This document shows positions 62,584 to 64,000 of a DNA stretch of 64,000 nucleotides, in pieces (within the stretch, counting starts at the first letter, position 1; each line of letters opens with the position of its first letter). A model generated the notes under the pieces. That model searched no databases, was not told the origin of the DNA, and saw only the letters and a program-made list of their open reading frames with translations. This DNA comes from Leishmania donovani (lineage: Eukaryota > Euglenozoa > Kinetoplastea > Trypanosomatida > Trypanosomatidae): NCBI RefSeq assembly GCF_000227135.1, contig NC_018260.1, forward strand, positions 1,018,553-1,082,552, read 5' to 3'. The position numbers and the translations under genes were made by a program.

Positions 62584-63127
62584 TTCTCGTGTGCGTCGTG
62601 TGCTTGTGTGCGTTCCTCCCCGCACCCGCCTTCCATCTTGCTACCCCTTCCGCCCCTCTCCGCTGCAGTTATGCCTTTCGAGAGCACGAGAGAGCGCGCG
62701 CACGCGCGCCACAGAGCTCAGAATGTGAAGCATCCCAAGAGAAATCATGGAAGCGCGGACTCGCTGGTGAATGCCTTTCTGTGAAACAGTGACGTACCTC
62801 CACGGCCGTCAAGACCTTTTCAGCCTCTCTCCCCCTGTCCCCTCCTCATCTTCCTCCACGGGCTGTCCTATGTCAAGATGATGGTGGGAGGGCAGGGGCC
62901 GTGGCCTTTGGTCATTAGCCAGCATTCGAGGGAGGGGTTCACGGTTATCCACGAAGCACTGGGCATCGCGCCGCATGTAGGTGCTCAAACCGTGATCCGC
63001 TCTGTTCCACACCCACTCCCCGCCTCTCCTCTCCCTCCGACTCTTCGGCATTTTTGTGTTCCCAGTTGCCCTTCCCCTCCTCCACTTACGCTCCCGTCCC
63101 CTGTCGCACACCCGCGGCAGCGCCCGC
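62584..63127. other. Intergenic region, 0.5 kb, no gene seen
   Basis: A short spacer with a CT/C-rich tract (63001-63060) that leads into the last gene. Confidence 0.6.
63064..63065 (+). promoter_or_regulatory. Candidate spliced-leader acceptor AG for the last gene
   Basis: An AG ends CTTCGGCATTTTTGTGTTCCCAG, 63 bases before ATG 63128. Confidence 0.45.
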
Positions 63128-64000
63128 ATGACCTCCCGCATCCCACTCCCCCTGCGGCTGGTGCAGTCTGACTTGTGGACTGCCACGGCGAGCGGCAGGA
63201 GAAGCGCCGGCTCCCGTGTCCTGACTGCGTACAAACCGAGCGGCCTCCCATGCTATGCCACGTCGCAGGTGAGCGCGGTGGCCGCCAACGGTGGCGATGG
63301 GCGCCGCCTCTGCGCCATTCACACACGACACACATCCTCTGCATCTTCCTCGGCGACTGCTGTCGAGGCGGGACCACAACCGCACCCCGAAGACCCCAGC
63401 GACTCCCTCCTTACCCGTGTCGTCGACGCCGCGCTTCCAGGGTGCGCGCCGTACGTGGCACTGCCGGTTGTCTCGTCCCTTCTGCGCCGCGGGAGTCACG
63501 ACACCGTCGCAGCCGCGCAGCTGAACCAGTGGACCAGTCGCCACAAAGGCCTTGTGATGGTGACAGGGACGCCGAGCGATGCCCTGTTCTTTCGCAACGC
63601 CGCACAGCTCGGCCTCGTGCAGCAGACGTACCGGGTGGTGTGTCGTCTGCCATCAGGCGTTGCCGGCGCAGCGCGGCGGTATTTGCGCGCACATCACATC
63701 TGTCAGCAGCCGCGACAGGGTAGCGATGGGGCCTCTGCGGCGAAGGGGATGCTGAACCCATACGTGCAGGCGCACATGGAGCGACGGCGTCAGCGACGGC
63801 AGCTCGCCGACCTTTCCATCGGCATTCCGCTGAGCGCCGAGTTTCCTCCTGCCCCAGCGAAGGCTGAAGCGACTGCGGTGTCGATGCTTACAAGTGATGC
63901 CCGGCTTCCAGCCAGCGTGCGCCCGCACCCGCTCGTCGGCGGGGGCTTCTTTGATGTAGCGCGTGGGCAGCTACGCGTGCAAGGCACGGTGAGGTGCTAT
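63128..64000 (+). CDS. Pseudouridine-synthase-like protein, probably mitochondrial, 3' end outside the window
   Basis: The frame is open from ATG 63128 to the end of the window: 291 residues and no stop. The N terminus (MTSRIPLPLRLVQSDLWTAT) followed by Arg/Ser-rich sequence looks like a mitochondrial presequence. Residues about 33-45 (VLTAYKPSGLPCYA) resemble the KPxGL start of RluA/TruB-type pseudouridine synthases. A later block, QLNQWTSRHKGLVMVTGTPS followed by LGLVQQTYRVVCRLPSG, has the shape of the RLDxxTSGLLLxAKT catalytic block and the next strand. Here the catalytic Asp position appears to be Asn and there is a small insertion. An RNA-binding or mitoribosome-assembly role would fit, but the assignment is tentative because the C-terminal half is missing. 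Confidence 0.7.
   Translation, partial: MTSRIPLPLRLVQSDLWTATASGRRSAGSRVLTAYKPSGLPCYATSQVSAVAANGGDGRRLCAIHTRHTSSASSSATAVEAGPQPHPEDPSDSLLTRVVDAALPGCAPYVALPVVSSLLRRGSHDTVAAAQLNQWTSRHKGLVMVTGTPSDALFFRNAAQLGLVQQTYRVVCRLPSGVAGAARRYLRAHHICQQPRQGSDGASAAKGMLNPYVQAHMERRRQRRQLADLSIGIPLSAEFPPAPAKAEATAVSMLTSDARLPASVRPHPLVGGGFFDVARGQLRVQGTVRCY

Noticed and set aside
1..64000. CRISPR arrays, bacterial operons, tRNA or rRNA genes
   Set aside because: No regularly spaced short repeats and no ribosome-binding sites were seen. I could not recognise any tRNA or rRNA by eye, although a covariance search would be needed to exclude small RNAs.

Overview
The window looks like a piece of a Leishmania-type trypanosomatid chromosome. 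About fifteen intact protein genes, two of them cut by the window edges, all lie on the + strand without introns. They are separated by 0.5-6.6 kb of pyrimidine-rich, microsatellite-rich DNA, and GC-rich third positions are obvious. This is what a polycistronic transcription unit processed by spliced-leader trans-splicing looks like. Two SIDER2-type degenerate retroposons in intergenic DNA fit Leishmania specifically. From memory, and unchecked, the order UDP-GlcNAc pyrophosphorylase / M32 carboxypeptidase / isocitrate dehydrogenase / M17 aminopeptidase / trifunctional enzyme alpha resembles L. major chromosome 33.

Layout: 3-1886 end of an unrecognised protein; 3488-5203 UDP-GlcNAc pyrophosphorylase; about 5700-7740 a tandem repeat interrupted by two 99-N assembly gaps; 8336-12223 RRP12-like ribosome biogenesis factor; 13502-15001 M32 metallocarboxypeptidase; SIDER2 copy 1; 16628-17905 bacterial-type isocitrate dehydrogenase; SIDER2 copy 2; a heavily decayed second M32 carboxypeptidase at about 20852-22130; 24500-30724 a 2074-residue kinesin with FHA and Roc-COR domains; 31881-33464 M17 leucyl aminopeptidase; 34512-34811 a 99-residue single-pass membrane protein; 35545-37284 an OB-fold-like protein; 37954-41418 a large unknown; 42482-45286 enoyl-CoA hydratase/3-hydroxyacyl-CoA dehydrogenase; 46461-47912 mitochondrial processing peptidase alpha; 48785-50263 SRP receptor beta; 52105-55359 axonemal dynein intermediate chain (IC138 type); 57023-58312 a LIM-domain protein; 60184-62583 NEDD8-activating E1 regulatory subunit; 63128-64000+ start of a pseudouridine-synthase-like mitochondrial protein.

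The genes do not form a functional pathway. They are co-transcribed housekeeping, mitochondrial, flagellar and peptidase genes, as is normal in trypanosomatids, so control should lie in UTRs. The two SIDER2 copies, one on each side of the IDH gene, are the clearest candidate post-transcriptional elements.

The most striking items are the kinesin-FHA-Roc-COR fusion, the uncalled M32 carboxypeptidase pseudogene that shares the region with an intact paralogue, the NAD-type cofactor residues in the bacterial-type IDH, and the altered oxyanion loop in the trifunctional-enzyme hydratase domain. Assignments rest on motif reading only; no database search was run.
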